From the NCBI GenBank assembly GCA_028280485.1, contig JANQLS010000205.1, forward strand, positions 1 to 38,011: a stretch of 38,011 nucleotides of DNA. The letters are read 5' to 3'. How positions within the stretch are numbered: the stretch's first letter is position 1; every line of letters begins with the position of its first letter. The notes beneath the pieces are model-generated. The model ran no database searches. It had not been told where the DNA came from and was given only the letters and a program-made list of their open reading frames with translations. This DNA is from Planctomycetota bacterium (GTDB taxonomy: Bacteria; Planctomycetota; UBA8108; JACQVS01). Below are positions 1 to 9,143 of the stretch, piece after piece. Made by a program: the position numbers and the translations under genes.

Positions 1-1
1 G

Positions 2-853
2 ATCGGGGGCTTCGTATTAACCTTAGCCACGCACGGAACGGATCAAGATCTCATTCAACGCGCGTTGACATGTAAGGATGAAAAGAGTGGCGGACACTCA
101 TTGGTCGCAAGCGCGGTGATGATCATCCCATTGATGGCCTTGTTCTTACTGGTTGGAACTTTGCTCTGGTTGCTTCACCAAACTCATCCCCAAGAGTTTC
201 TTCCGAATCTACCTGAGGGGACACCCGGAAGAAAAGAAGACTATTACTTTCCAATGTTCATAGTGAATCACCTCCCTGCAGGAATCACCGGATTCATCTT
301 TGCCGGAGTCTTCGCTGCAGCTTTGTCGAGTTTGACTTCGGTCCTAAACGCTTTATCCGCAACCGCGATTTCAGATTTCTACCAACCCTACATCAAACGA
401 GCCGCAACGGAAGAGCATTATTTAAAGGTGTCTCGCATCACCACCGTTCTTTGGGGATTGGCCTTAGCTGGATTAGCCTTAGCCTTCATCGGTAGTGGTG
501 ACAATATCATCAATATAGCTCTTAAGGTGCTCACCTATTTTTATGGTTCGTTATTGGGCGCGTTCTTGTTGGGCATGATGACCCGGAGAGGTAATGTATT
601 TACCACGACGCTTGGAATGTTCTTGGGATGTTTCGCCGTTTTAGCTCTTCAAATTAAAGATTACCTGAGTTCCCCGAAACAAGCCCCTCAATGGGTGAAC
701 GACTTTTTGAGTTCACTTCCCGAAGCATTCAGGAATTCAGTTCTCGAATACGTTCCCACCTTAGGTTGGCCCCTGTGGATCATCGTGGGAACGGCGATTA
801 CGTTTGGTGTGGGATGTTTAGGGAAGTCGACGATTGCCAGACGGACGTCGTAA
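2..853 (+). CDS. Sodium/solute symporter (SSS family), C-terminal part, cut by window edge
   Basis: The frame is open from base 2, so the gene begins outside the window; the TTG at 65 is not a real start. The first residues contain HGTDQDLIQRAL followed by TCKDEKSGG, a conserved segment of SSS (SLC5-like) transporters in the middle of the protein. Next come several hydrophobic helices and the segment AGVFAAALSSLTSVLNALS, the well-conserved helix that contributes to sodium binding in this family. The last helix ends just before the stop. These proteins sit in the inner membrane and couple sodium influx to uptake of sugars, carboxylates, vitamins or similar solutes; the substrate cannot be read from this part. 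In planctomycetes such symporters often accompany carbohydrate genes, consistent with the hydrolases elsewhere in the window. A short hairpin repeat starts 3 bp after the stop. Confidence 0.88.
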   Translation: MGGFVLTLATHGTDQDLIQRALTCKDEKSGGHSLVASAVMIIPLMALFLLVGTLLWLLHQTHPQEFLPNLPEGTPGRKEDYYFPMFIVNHLPAGITGFIFAGVFAAALSSLTSVLNALSATAISDFYQPYIKRAATEEHYLKVSRITTVLWGLALAGLALAFIGSGDNIINIALKVLTYFYGSLLGAFLLGMMTRRGNVFTTTLGMFLGCFAVLALQIKDYLSSPKQAPQWVNDFLSSLPEAFRNSVLEYVPTLGWPLWIIVGTAITFGVGCLGKSTIARRTS

Positions 854-856
854 ATT

Positions 857-890
857 GTAGTCCGCATGTTCCACATGCGGCCTTCCTAAC
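857..890 (+). repeat. Short hairpin repeat with GTAGTCCGC leader
   Basis: The stem CCGCATGT (862-869) pairs perfectly with ACATGCGG (873-880) around a TCC loop. It follows the symporter stop by 3 bp and is followed by CCTTCCTAACAAACGCA, nearly the same tail as the copy at 8530. There is no T run, so it is not a classical intrinsic terminator. Confidence 0.75.
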
Positions 891-935
891 AAACGCACTA
901 AATTTTATTTATCTATCAACCTTCTGAACCAGTTT

Positions 936-1089
936 CATTCCAAGCCCGAAGTGTCAACGAGGGTCGGCAATGAGTTACGTAAATGGATTCGATTAGCCCA
1001 AAAATCAAATATTGTACTGAACTGTAATCCACTACAAACCTATAGATTAAATTAATCGCGGGCACTCGCTTACGCTTCGCGCTTGAAAT
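936..1089 (+). repeat. ~150-bp element with imperfect inverted ends, copy 1
   Basis: The left end reads TTCCAAGCCCGAAGTGTCAA and the right end CTTACGCTTCGCGCTTGAAA; the ends are imperfect reverse complements. The middle is A+T-rich and has no convincing reading frame. At least six further copies occur in the window. This copy fills most of the gap between the symporter gene and the sigma-factor gene. Confidence 0.75.
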
Positions 1090-1109
1090 GAGGCGATAAT
1101 CTTGATCGA

Positions 1110-4100
1110 CTAACTATCAGAAAGGACCTTGGCCTGACTCTTCGTCGAAAGTTCTAACTCAAGAGAAGTCACTTGGTTGGCTTGAACCTCGAAGATCTGA
1201 TCATAAGGAAGACCTCGATATTTCCCTCCCCCTAAACTGATCCTATAACGTCCAGGAGGTAGGGAATCCATCAGGAACCTTCCCTCTGAATTAGTGGATA
1301 GGTTTTGCTTGGGGCATCGCCCCCTATTACTCCAATGATAATCGGCGATTGAGACTCGAATCCCTTCGAGAGGCTCCCCATCGGCGTTGAGACAGAGTCC
1401 TTCGATCGAACCAAATTCTTTCGGTTGAAGGTCGAGTTCTATCGATTCTCCCGCCGTGATTTTGAACTCTTTGAAGATATCAACGCAAGATTCAGTTGCA
1501 GCGAAAATTTCATAATCTCCTTCAGGGAAACTCAGTGATTTTCTTCCACCCGTTTTATAATTCAAACTAGAACCACCACCTCCAAAAAAGCCCTTTCTCT
1601 GTATCATATAAGAAGTATTTACTGCGGGAGTGCCGTCCGCCTTATAGAAATTAAGATGAACTCGCCCCAACAGTTTCTTTGTTAATACGACTTCTATCAA
1701 TTCCCCTTCACGGTAAGGAAACCTATTATCACCATCGAGATTATAGGTAATTTCATCAGTATAAAGATGAGCAGAGATTCGAACCGCTGAAATGGGCTTA
1801 TCTTCGACTTTCATCCCAAGGGTAAAAATACCGTTGGAATCGGTCTTTGCTTGATCATAGAATTTCTTGGAGTCGAGCCGACGATCTTCTATCTCAACCC
1901 ATTTATTGTCTATTTTAGTATAGGCCTCTGAAAAATGGACTTGAGCTCCTTCTAAGATTTCACCACTATCATCAACAACCTTCCCCTTCAAGAGGAGCTC
2001 TTTAAAATTAATTTTCTCAAGTACGATGTTTTCAGTATGGACCTGATCTGGACTTAATCTGATGCGCTTACTATTCCAACGCCCATACTCCTCCTGGAAA
2101 GAGTAATATCTGAGATAATAATCCCCTTCGGGAAGATCACGGAATTCAAAACGCCCGGCATCGTCCGTTCGCGGTTGTTCATACGTTTTTCTCGATCTTT
2201 TAGATTTATTAGAACTTTTAGGATCCGGCCGAGAAATAACGGAACCACGACGCCCCTCCAATCGAATTAATATACCAGGGAGAGCTCGCCCATTTTGATC
2301 AGTAACCATCCCCCGAATCATCCCCGACTTTATTTTTGAGTTCTCGTCTGAAACCGTTTCAGTTGTTAATTGACTTAAATAGATATCACGGATTTCATCC
2401 GATTGCCCGTTCACTGAAAGACTGAGAGTTTGAGTTCTGTAACCTTCTAATTTGAATTCAACTCTGTAGCTCCCAAGGGGAAGATCCGGAACTCTGTAGT
2501 TCCCTTGTAAATCACTCATTAGATTTACATTTTTAGTAGATCTGGATTTCCTGTCGGGCTCTACTAAAACTCCAGGAAGAGCTTTTCCCGTCTCTCGATC
2601 TCTGACAACTCCCTTAATAGAAACAAAATCTGAAAGCTTCAAAGTCAATCCCCGATGCACCTGCCCACTTTCAAGCGTAAATGGAGAGCTGTGATACGTA
2701 CGCCAACGGATTCCCTCATGTTCCACTGAAGCCGAAAGTTGAAACTCACCACTCGGCAAGCCAGCAATCTCAAACTCATCTCCACCTAAATTATTGATTT
2801 CATAAATCTGGTTCCAATTAGCCCCATCGATTTTAAGTAAATGAACCCGTGGTTTTTCGCTGACGAACTCTTCCCCCTTTTTAACCTGAAAGTGAATCTT
2901 GGCCTCAGGTATCAAATTAAAAACATGCCGCGCTGTGACTTTAAGATCGTTCTGCCTTTGGTAGACAAACCCCATCTTACGAAAGGTAAGGGAATGGGTA
3001 GAATCTGCATCCAAACCCAAAAACTCAAAGTAACCTTGTCGGCTGGAAACCTTTTTATCTTTGTGAAGCTGATTCAGTCCCGGCTTGTGGGTCTGAGTTA
3101 ATTGAATTTCAACTCCTCTTAAAGGATTACCAGCTGGATCCAACACGTATCCCGAAAGTGCATCCCCCCGAGTAAGAACCAATTGGATTTCTTTTTCACT
3201 TAATTTAGGAAACTCATACTTAGCTTTATTTCCTGAAGAATCTTCCGCGAGAAGGCGGTAACTTTGAATTTCTTGATTGAGGCTCAGCGGATGAATTTTA
3301 AAACGCCCAGCTTGATCAGCAGTGGCCCTCCCCGACATCCTCCAATTCTTTCCATCGAAGGCCTCGAGCTTAACGGTAGCAAAGGCTCCTCGACCTTGTT
3401 TTTCGTGGAGAACAACCCCTGAGATGACGGGATTCATCAAACTCAGATCAAAAGGAAGTGAGATCGGCTTTGAAGGATCTTCGATTTCGATCTCTTGATT
3501 TGAAAGCTCCGGCTTCGTTCTTGAACTCCACAACCATCGTCCGCGAGAACTGACCATGTAATTCTTAGAAAAATCGAGGATCGGGCTTTCAAATTTTCCA
3601 TTTTCATCGGTTATCACATTAAAAAAATCGGGATGTCGAGGAAGGTTTGTAAATGGATCCATAAAGAAGTCGGCACCTTGTTGGAAAACCGACTGGGGAT
3701 TTTCAAAAGCAGCTTTTATAAAAATATCGACCGTGTGATAAGGAACACGTTCACCATCAGCTAATACAGTACCTTGAATCCTTTTTCCTGGTTGGAGTTG
3801 AATGTTTAGATTTTCTTTACCTTCAATAATTTGAGACCGATAGCCTTCAACCTCAGCTCGGAAGATAAGTTCAGTGGATGGAAGAGAATCCAATGTAAAT
3901 CGGCCTTGGTCATCGGTGTAGGCCTGTTCAACGAACCTCAAGGTCCGCGAGTCTCTCCGCCCAGCGCGACTCCTCCTTTTTTCTGGAGGGGAAAATGCCG
4001 CAATTCGAGCTTTGGAAATCGGTTCACCTGAAGATTGATCGACGATCGTTCCTTCGACGAAATCGGCTTTTTCAAACGAAATTGTAGGAGTTTGAGTATG

Positions 4101-5582
4101 CCCTATCGATTTAAAAGAGTATCCCGGAACATCAAAGAAAAGGATCTCAGGATCGAGACGGGAGGAATAGAGCGGCTCAAAGGTCACACTTCCATCGGGT
4201 AAAACGGGAACCGTTTTAAACAGGAAGGATGCTCCATCTTGAATCGTCGCAATATAGTGAACCTGACTTCCTTCAGGGATGGCTGAGTTGTCTCCTAAGT
4301 CAACAACCGCCTTCAAGCGTTTACCCGGTTCGATCTCCAATCGTAAGTTTGAAAAGCTGCGATCACCTTCTTCAATTCGAATGGGATAAAAAGGGCTAAT
4401 TCCCTTTTTACTGTGAGCTTCCAAAATATAAGAACCCTGGGGAAGAGTTTTAAATTGGAATTGCCCTCTTCGATTCGTTTTAGTTTTTTGAAACAAATTT
4501 TCCCGGCTCAACAACGACTCATAGCTTCGAGCTAAATCAAAAAGGGCACCCTTGCGAAGAATGAGTTCCGCCCCAGAGATGAGCTTCCCATTTAACCAGA
4601 CCGTGCCGCTGACCGAAGCTACCGTTGAGTTCTTATTGCTAGAGTTCGTCGAAATTGAAGTATTTTGCTCACTATCAGTGTTTGTTCCTTCTGATACCGG
4701 CTGGATCGAATCGGAGGAAACACTACCGATTAAATCATCCCCCTCAACAATCACCCCCGCGTTTTCGATATATCCTTCCCCCTCTCCTTCGTTCCTAAAT
4801 TTTATTCCTCCCGGTAAATCAAAAATCGTCAGGATGGCGAGAATCGCAATCCCGCCTAAAATCGCACTGAGGCTAAGCGTTTTAAAACTGAGGATGGAAG
4901 TTGACGAACTTAACTCGGCTTGGGTGAGGACCTTTTCTGATTGGGATAGGATCTTAGGGGTAAGATCTGAAGGAGCTTCAATAACGGGAACACCTTTGAG
5001 AATAGAGGTGAGCGCTCCCATCGTCGTTACGGCTAATCCGCTTCGATTGAGGAATGCTCGCAGCTTTGATAAGCCCGATTGCGTGTCACGTTGAACACTC
5101 GATTTAGAACTCCCCACAATCTTGGCGATCTCTCGGAACTTGATTCCTTCAACCACATGCAATAAAACAGCAGCACGAGTTTCGGGTGAAAGTTGGGCGA
5201 GAGCTTGGTTCAATAAGACTTGCTCTTCTTTTTGCATCGTGACCTCCTCGGGTCCTTTGAAGGTGTTTTGGGGTTCGGGAGAATCTGAAACGTCAACGGT
5301 GACTGTTTTCTTCCGAACTCTAAGGAGATCGATGGATGCGTGAGTCAAGACCTTCGAGAGCCACGCTCGAAGATGAGTGTCGTCTTTAAGTTTGGGTTGA
5401 TTTTGAAGGAGCTTTAAAAAGGAATCTTGAACGGCATCTTCAGCCAAGCCTTGATCTTGAGTGACGCGGTAGGCGATGGAATACAATCGATCGATATGAG
5501 CATCTAAGATCGAATGGAATGCTTTTCGATCTCCACCGAGAGCGAGACTAATTGTAGATTTTGAAATTACGTTGAGGACCAT
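1110..5582 (-). CDS. ECF sigma factor fused to membrane anchor and ~10 carboxypeptidase-regulatory-like domains
   Basis: 1490 aa. Residues ~20-90 are sigma-70 region 2 (AYRVTQDQGLAEDAVQDSFL, then the AWL and DLLR segments). Residues ~124-178 are region 4 with the helix-turn-helix FREIAKIVGSSKSSVQRD. A hydrophobic span at ~237-255 (ILGGIAILAILTIF) is the only clear membrane segment. The remaining ~1200 residues are a series of CarboxypepD_reg/CnaB-like beta-sandwich units with the recurring pattern G-x-V-x-D-x-x-G-x-x-(L/I)-x-G, for example near VISGVVL, SIKGVVRD, MIRGMVTD and LLKGKVVD. The predicted topology puts the DNA-binding sigma part in the cytoplasm and the repeats outside the membrane. 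ECF sigma factors with long C-terminal extensions are known from planctomycetes. There is no adjacent separate anti-sigma gene, so the extension may itself control activity (inference). The ATG at 5582 has no strong ribosome-binding site. Confidence 0.85.
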   Translation of the reverse strand: MVLNVISKSTISLALGGDRKAFHSILDAHIDRLYSIAYRVTQDQGLAEDAVQDSFLKLLQNQPKLKDDTHLRAWLSKVLTHASIDLLRVRKKTVTVDVSDSPEPQNTFKGPEEVTMQKEEQVLLNQALAQLSPETRAAVLLHVVEGIKFREIAKIVGSSKSSVQRDTQSGLSKLRAFLNRSGLAVTTMGALTSILKGVPVIEAPSDLTPKILSQSEKVLTQAELSSSTSILSFKTLSLSAILGGIAILAILTIFDLPGGIKFRNEGEGEGYIENAGVIVEGDDLIGSVSSDSIQPVSEGTNTDSEQNTSISTNSSNKNSTVASVSGTVWLNGKLISGAELILRKGALFDLARSYESLLSRENLFQKTKTNRRGQFQFKTLPQGSYILEAHSKKGISPFYPIRIEEGDRSFSNLRLEIEPGKRLKAVVDLGDNSAIPEGSQVHYIATIQDGASFLFKTVPVLPDGSVTFEPLYSSRLDPEILFFDVPGYSFKSIGHTQTPTISFEKADFVEGTIVDQSSGEPISKARIAAFSPPEKRRSRAGRRDSRTLRFVEQAYTDDQGRFTLDSLPSTELIFRAEVEGYRSQIIEGKENLNIQLQPGKRIQGTVLADGERVPYHTVDIFIKAAFENPQSVFQQGADFFMDPFTNLPRHPDFFNVITDENGKFESPILDFSKNYMVSSRGRWLWSSRTKPELSNQEIEIEDPSKPISLPFDLSLMNPVISGVVLHEKQGRGAFATVKLEAFDGKNWRMSGRATADQAGRFKIHPLSLNQEIQSYRLLAEDSSGNKAKYEFPKLSEKEIQLVLTRGDALSGYVLDPAGNPLRGVEIQLTQTHKPGLNQLHKDKKVSSRQGYFEFLGLDADSTHSLTFRKMGFVYQRQNDLKVTARHVFNLIPEAKIHFQVKKGEEFVSEKPRVHLLKIDGANWNQIYEINNLGGDEFEIAGLPSGEFQLSASVEHEGIRWRTYHSSPFTLESGQVHRGLTLKLSDFVSIKGVVRDRETGKALPGVLVEPDRKSRSTKNVNLMSDLQGNYRVPDLPLGSYRVEFKLEGYRTQTLSLSVNGQSDEIRDIYLSQLTTETVSDENSKIKSGMIRGMVTDQNGRALPGILIRLEGRRGSVISRPDPKSSNKSKRSRKTYEQPRTDDAGRFEFRDLPEGDYYLRYYSFQEEYGRWNSKRIRLSPDQVHTENIVLEKINFKELLLKGKVVDDSGEILEGAQVHFSEAYTKIDNKWVEIEDRRLDSKKFYDQAKTDSNGIFTLGMKVEDKPISAVRISAHLYTDEITYNLDGDNRFPYREGELIEVVLTKKLLGRVHLNFYKADGTPAVNTSYMIQRKGFFGGGGSSLNYKTGGRKSLSFPEGDYEIFAATESCVDIFKEFKITAGESIELDLQPKEFGSIEGLCLNADGEPLEGIRVSIADYHWSNRGRCPKQNLSTNSEGRFLMDSLPPGRYRISLGGGKYRGLPYDQIFEVQANQVTSLELELSTKSQAKVLSDS

Positions 5583-5865
5583 GTAACCATCCCAGCAGGA
5601 ATTAATTTGATTTCAACCCTTGAGATTCAAGGGACGACAGATAGAGAACGGGGAGGTTGGGTGTTTGTCCCAGTTTTTTTGAAATTTTATTGATGGCAAG
5701 GAAAAGCCACGCCCATTATATCTTTTTAAAACAATGACTTATAGCTCAACTTAGAGTGGATTCATGTGAGTTTGCCCGAAGCTTTAAAGTCGGTTTATAG
5801 TAGTCAGCTCACCTCGTAGGTAAGTATTGGCAGTTCGCTAAATTTTTTATGGGTAGACTCCAAGC

Positions 5866-6807
5866 GTGACTGAAGAAGAATTCACCCCCGATTCAGAGAT
5901 CTTAGTGATCGGTTCATTGAATATCGATCAGACTTACAGAGTCGATAATCTCCCCCAGGCGGGACAGACTCTACACGCCGAGGGTTGCTTCACGTCCTTC
6001 GGAGGGAAGGGCGCCAATCAGGCCCTAGCGGCGAGGCGAACCGGGCATGAAGTGAGCATGATTGGCTGTGTGGGTGATGATGCTCACGGGGAAAAATATA
6101 AGGAACGATTCACGCAGGAAGGAATCCAATGTGAGGCGATTTTCACTTCTGAGAAATCACCCACGGGTTCAGCGTTCATCACCTTAGATTCGAGGGGTGA
6201 AAACACCATCATCGTTCATTCAGGAGCTAATGCCGATCTCTTGTCTGAGCATTTGGATTCAGTTCAGAATCTCTTTAAAAAGGCTTCTGTAGTTCTTCTT
6301 CAATTAGAGTGCCCCCTCCCAACCGTGAAATATGCGATTCAGTTAGCTAATAAATACCGGACTCCCGTGATTTTAAATCCCTCTCCCTGGAACTCAGAGA
6401 TTCTCGATTGGGAGGTTGGTATTGATACCCTTATCGTGAATCAATCTGAAGCTTGTTCCCTATTTGGAAGCTCGTTGAATGCGAGTCACGAAAAACTTCC
6501 AGAATTAGCTCATATAAAAATTCAAACTCTCATCCTGACTCAGGGTGCAAGGGATACAATTATTTATGAACAAGAGAAGAAGGCGTTCACGGTAAGCCCA
6601 CCGAATTTGCAAGCTGTTGATACTGTAGGAGCCGGAGATACATTCGCAGGCGCTTATGCAGGTGCATTCATTGAGGAACAACAGTTAATTGCGGACATTG
6701 AGTTTGCCAATAATGCTGCCTCCCTTTCGACCCTTAAAATAGGGGCCCAAAAAGGTATACCTTCTCGAAAAGAGATCATTGAGTTTATGAAAGGCACTAC
6801 TGGTTGA
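5866..6807 (+). CDS. rbsK: Ribokinase (PfkB family sugar kinase)
   Basis: 313 aa, close to the usual ribokinase length (~305-310). It phosphorylates D-ribose to ribose 5-phosphate with ATP in the cytoplasm. The N-terminal GSLNIDQTYRVDNLP matches the conserved substrate-binding start. FGGKGANQALAARR is the PfkB signature 1 region, and VDTVGAGDTFAGAYAGA carries signature 2 with the catalytic Asp of GAGD. LILTQGARD and LNPSP are also typical. The start is a GTG at 5866 with only a weak upstream purine stretch. It begins a three-gene run with the membrane protein at 6824 (16-bp gap) and the TPR protein at 7628. No ribose transporter or other rbs gene is visible nearby, and another pentose or nucleoside sugar is possible as substrate. 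Confidence 0.9.
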   Translation: MTEEEFTPDSEILVIGSLNIDQTYRVDNLPQAGQTLHAEGCFTSFGGKGANQALAARRTGHEVSMIGCVGDDAHGEKYKERFTQEGIQCEAIFTSEKSPTGSAFITLDSRGENTIIVHSGANADLLSEHLDSVQNLFKKASVVLLQLECPLPTVKYAIQLANKYRTPVILNPSPWNSEILDWEVGIDTLIVNQSEACSLFGSSLNASHEKLPELAHIKIQTLILTQGARDTIIYEQEKKAFTVSPPNLQAVDTVGAGDTFAGAYAGAFIEEQQLIADIEFANNAASLSTLKIGAQKGIPSRKEIIEFMKGTTG

Positions 6808-6823
6808 TTACAAAATTTATAAT

Positions 6824-7564
6824 ATGAATCAAGAACCCATTCTAATTCCTCAAGATGATGATCTCGAACCTCTTGCAGTTCCTGCTCGCGATTTAAGAAA
6901 TGCTCTTCGATTACTCTTTTGGGGAATTTTATTAATTGTAATCGATATTCGATATTCGGATTTTGATGTCCAACTCAATACAAATGTAACCCTTCATCTG
7001 GATAATTTTTATCATGTGGCAGGAGCGGCATTGATTCTTTGGGGTCTCTCTATTCTTCTTAAACTGAAAATCAACAAGGCTTATTACATCTCGATGATGT
7101 ACTGCTTCTGTATATCCATCAGCCTAACGATAAAAACTCTCTCTGAGCTAATTTCATTCCCTCCCATAACGGCCCTAAGCATAGTGTCGAGAATTTTAGT
7201 TTTTGCTTATGTGGTTGCGGTTTTGAGTTTCTGTTTTTCAATGCGTCAGTTGTCGGTTCACTATAATTTTATTACAAGTGAAGAAAAATGGACTTCTTGC
7301 CTTAAACAATTCGTATTATCCTACGCAATCCTTATTATTTCTCTCCTGATTTTCCCGACGATAAATCTGATTACGAATGGAGAATTTAAACTCTCCACCA
7401 CCGGCTCACTCAAATACCTCTTCCTCGGTATCCTAATTCCCCTCGGCGTATATATTTTCTTCCTCCATATCTATTTTATGCTTTGTTTACTGAACACTTC
7501 CTCAGAGCTATTAGTACGCGCTAAAAAAGAAGAGCTGGGAATTCAAGGGGATTGGAAAGTATAA
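6824..7564 (+). CDS. Hypothetical multi-pass membrane protein
   Basis: 246 aa, not recognised. An acidic, proline-containing N-terminal tail of ~25 residues precedes about six hydrophobic helices: LLFWGILLIVIDI, AGAALILWGLSILL, ISMMYCFCISISL, ILVFAYVVAVLSFCF, FVLSYAILIISLLIF and FLGILIPLGVYIFFLHIYF. A charged C-terminal tail ends at residue 246. No catalytic motif is evident. It starts 16 bp after ribokinase, probably in the same transcript, but that does not establish a role in sugar metabolism. There is no clear Shine-Dalgarno sequence before the ATG. Confidence 0.75.
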   Translation: MNQEPILIPQDDDLEPLAVPARDLRNALRLLFWGILLIVIDIRYSDFDVQLNTNVTLHLDNFYHVAGAALILWGLSILLKLKINKAYYISMMYCFCISISLTIKTLSELISFPPITALSIVSRILVFAYVVAVLSFCFSMRQLSVHYNFITSEEKWTSCLKQFVLSYAILIISLLIFPTINLITNGEFKLSTTGSLKYLFLGILIPLGVYIFFLHIYFMLCLLNTSSELLVRAKKEELGIQGDWKV

Positions 7565-7627
7565 TTTCATTGTATTGATATTTAAAAGACGAATTAGCGC
7601 TCAGCTTTATACTGAAGGATCTAAGAG

Positions 7628-8503
7628 ATGAACAAAGGTCTATTTGCCCTCGTCCTTGTTATAGTGTTGATGAGTAATGCAATTACCTTCATCTTGCTTT
7701 ACACCTCTCGTCCCTCTCCATCGGATCCAGATTACAATATTTCTTCGAGCACCCAAGAACAGTTGAAATCCATAGAAACAGAACTGAAAGAATTGAACCA
7801 AGCTTTCAATTCTCACTTAGCCCATGAGAATAGCCAAAAGGGCCTCTCAAGTTCATCAAAAAACAACGAGCTGGAAGCCATTCAAAAAAATCTCGATGAA
7901 GTTTTAACTCGTCTAAAAAAATTAGAAAACTCCGGGATAACTGCCAATGCTGATATCGATACTTTTATCGAACAGAGGAAAGAACGACAAAAACTTTTTC
8001 AGGCTGAAGACGGACACATTTTCGCCCAGGAATTATTAGCTGATAAAAAGTTTGCCATGGCCGCTAATGGAATTCTCACTTTCTTGGAGGCCCATCCGGA
8101 TCACCCCGACACCCAGGATCTCATGCGAAAAGCCCGAGATGGATTTAGAAATTCGGGGTATTTAGATAAAGCGCTGTGGCTTCAAGAAGAGATCATGAAA
8201 AAATTTCCTGAACACCATGCCGGAGATTTACATATCCTTTCCATCATGAAACGCCGCATGAAAAAGTACGATGAGGCCCTCAAGCATATCGATGAATCCG
8301 TTCATCGAGCCAACACCGATGACGAACGTTTGAATCGCCTCTTCTTCCGGGCGGAACTGATTAATGAAATCCATGGAGACGAGGCTGGCCTGGAAGCTTA
8401 TCGAGAAGTGCAGAAAAAAGCTACGCAAGTAGGCATGGGGACTATCATCCACAGCGCAAGAAAACGGGCGGATCGGATTCAAGCGCGGTTGAGTGAAAAG
8501 TAG
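7628..8503 (+). CDS. Membrane-anchored coiled-coil/TPR protein
   Basis: 291 aa. A single N-terminal hydrophobic segment (LFALVLVIVLMSNAITFILL) acts as a signal anchor. A Ser/Asp-rich linker and a heptad-like charged stretch (~45-110, with repeated Leu/Ile/Glu/Lys) suggest a coiled coil. Residues ~125-285 form helical pairs resembling tetratricopeptide repeats (ELLADKKFAMAANGILTFLE, then KALWLQEE and YDEALKHIDES). Such proteins usually act as scaffolds in the periplasm or at the membrane; no partner is indicated. AAGGA lies ~9 bp before the ATG. The stop codon lies inside the sequence AAGTAGTAG, the motif found at many gene ends here. It closes the ribokinase operon. Confidence 0.75.
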   Translation: MNKGLFALVLVIVLMSNAITFILLYTSRPSPSDPDYNISSSTQEQLKSIETELKELNQAFNSHLAHENSQKGLSSSSKNNELEAIQKNLDEVLTRLKKLENSGITANADIDTFIEQRKERQKLFQAEDGHIFAQELLADKKFAMAANGILTFLEAHPDHPDTQDLMRKARDGFRNSGYLDKALWLQEEIMKKFPEHHAGDLHILSIMKRRMKKYDEALKHIDESVHRANTDDERLNRLFFRAELINEIHGDEAGLEAYREVQKKATQVGMGTIIHSARKRADRIQARLSEK

Positions 8504-8530
8504 TAGTTAAATTTCAAGCTCGAAGTTTTG

Positions 8531-8560
8531 TAGTCCGCACGTTCCACGTGCGGCCTTCCT
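8531..8560 (+). repeat. Short hairpin repeat with GTAGTCCGC leader
   Basis: CCGCACGT (8535-8542) pairs with ACGTGCGG (8546-8553) around a TCC loop. It differs from the copy at 862-880 by one change on each stem arm (T to C and A to G), and the two changes preserve pairing. The tail CCTTCCTGACAAACGCA is also shared. Confidence 0.75.
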
Positions 8561-8609
8561 GACAAACGCAATACACTTTAAATAATCATCAATCCACAGA
8601 ACGAATTTC

Positions 8610-8763
8610 ATTCCAAGCCCGAAGTGTCAACGAGGGTCAACAAAGCGAATCGTAAATAAATTCGATTTCGTTCATGAGCCAGACTTCACACTAAACTGAA
8701 GTCCACCACCAATTTAGATTATAATACCATCACAGGCACTCGCTTACGCTTCGCGCTTGAAAT
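8610..8763 (+). repeat. ~150-bp element with imperfect inverted ends, copy 2
   Basis: It has the same ends as copy 1 and is almost identical to copy 3, which begins 202 bp further on. The interior includes CTGAAGTCCACCACCAATTT, shared with copies 3-6. It is followed by a TGACGGC...GTGTGCC hairpin module. Confidence 0.78.
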
Positions 8764-8766
8764 GAC

Positions 8767-8791
8767 GGCATACAGCGTGTGCCTACTACCT
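8767..8791 (-). repeat. Short hairpin repeat, GGTAGTAGGCACAC type
   Basis: Read on the minus strand it is GGTAGTAGGCACACGC followed by TGTATGCC, with near-complementary arms GGCACAC/GTATGCC. It joins copies 2 and 3 of the larger element. The same module abuts the stop codons of three minus-strand genes in this window. Confidence 0.65.
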
Positions 8792-8810
8792 TGCAAATTT
8801 TTAAGTTTTA

Positions 8811-8965
8811 AATTTCAAGCCCGAAGTGTCAACGAGGGTCAGCAAGGCGAATCGTAAATAAATTCAATTTCGTTCATGAGCCAGACTTCAAACTAAACTG
8901 AAGTCCACCACCAATTTAGATTATAATACCATCACAGGCACTCGCTTACGCTTCGCGCTTGAAAT
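8811..8965 (+). repeat. ~150-bp element with imperfect inverted ends, copy 3
   Basis: It is nearly identical to copy 2 and lies 202 bp downstream in the same orientation, so the pair forms a tandem duplication that includes the intervening hairpin module. It is followed at 8966-8992 by another GTGTGCCTACTACC module. Confidence 0.78.
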
Positions 8966-8996
8966 GACGCCACACAGCGTGTGCCTACTACCATCC

Positions 8997-9032
8997 ATAA
9001 AACAAGCGCACCCAGGAAGTCCTGAGTGCGCT
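8997..9032 (-). terminator. Intrinsic terminator for the minus-strand lipoprotein gene
   Basis: On the minus strand AGCGCACTCAGG (9032-9021) pairs with CCTGGGTGCGCT (9016-9005), a 12-bp stem with one G-U pair and a short loop, followed by TGTTTTAT. It lies ~110 bp beyond the stop of the gene at 9144. Confidence 0.8.
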
Positions 9033-9033
9033 C

Positions 9034-9094
9034 AAAAGTTGAAAAGTCTGTGAAGTGAGAGGGGAAGCGCGTTCGCGCTTTCGGTTCAACTTTT
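9034..9094 (-). other. Nested hairpin in the 3' untranslated region
   Basis: AAAAGTTGAA (9034-9043) pairs with TTCAACTTTT (9085-9094). Inside it, AAGCGCG (9065-9071) pairs with CGCGCTT (9074-9080). The structure sits between the stop at 9144 and the terminator at 9032, so it would be the 3' UTR of that transcript. It could protect the mRNA end or form part of a small RNA; the sequence does not decide. Confidence 0.5.
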
Positions 9095-9143
9095 CAAGTA
9101 GGTTAATCTTATTGAGTGGCGTGATCCCTCAGCGGGTTGATCC

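Noticed and set aside
2054..5343. Several frames opposite or alongside the sigma-factor gene
   Set aside because: They lie inside the continuous 1490-codon frame, lack domains and ribosome-binding sites, and are shadow frames.
5816..5850. Sigma54-type promoter before ribokinase
   Set aside because: TTGGCAGTTCGC resembles part of the -24 element but has no GC at the required -12 spacing.
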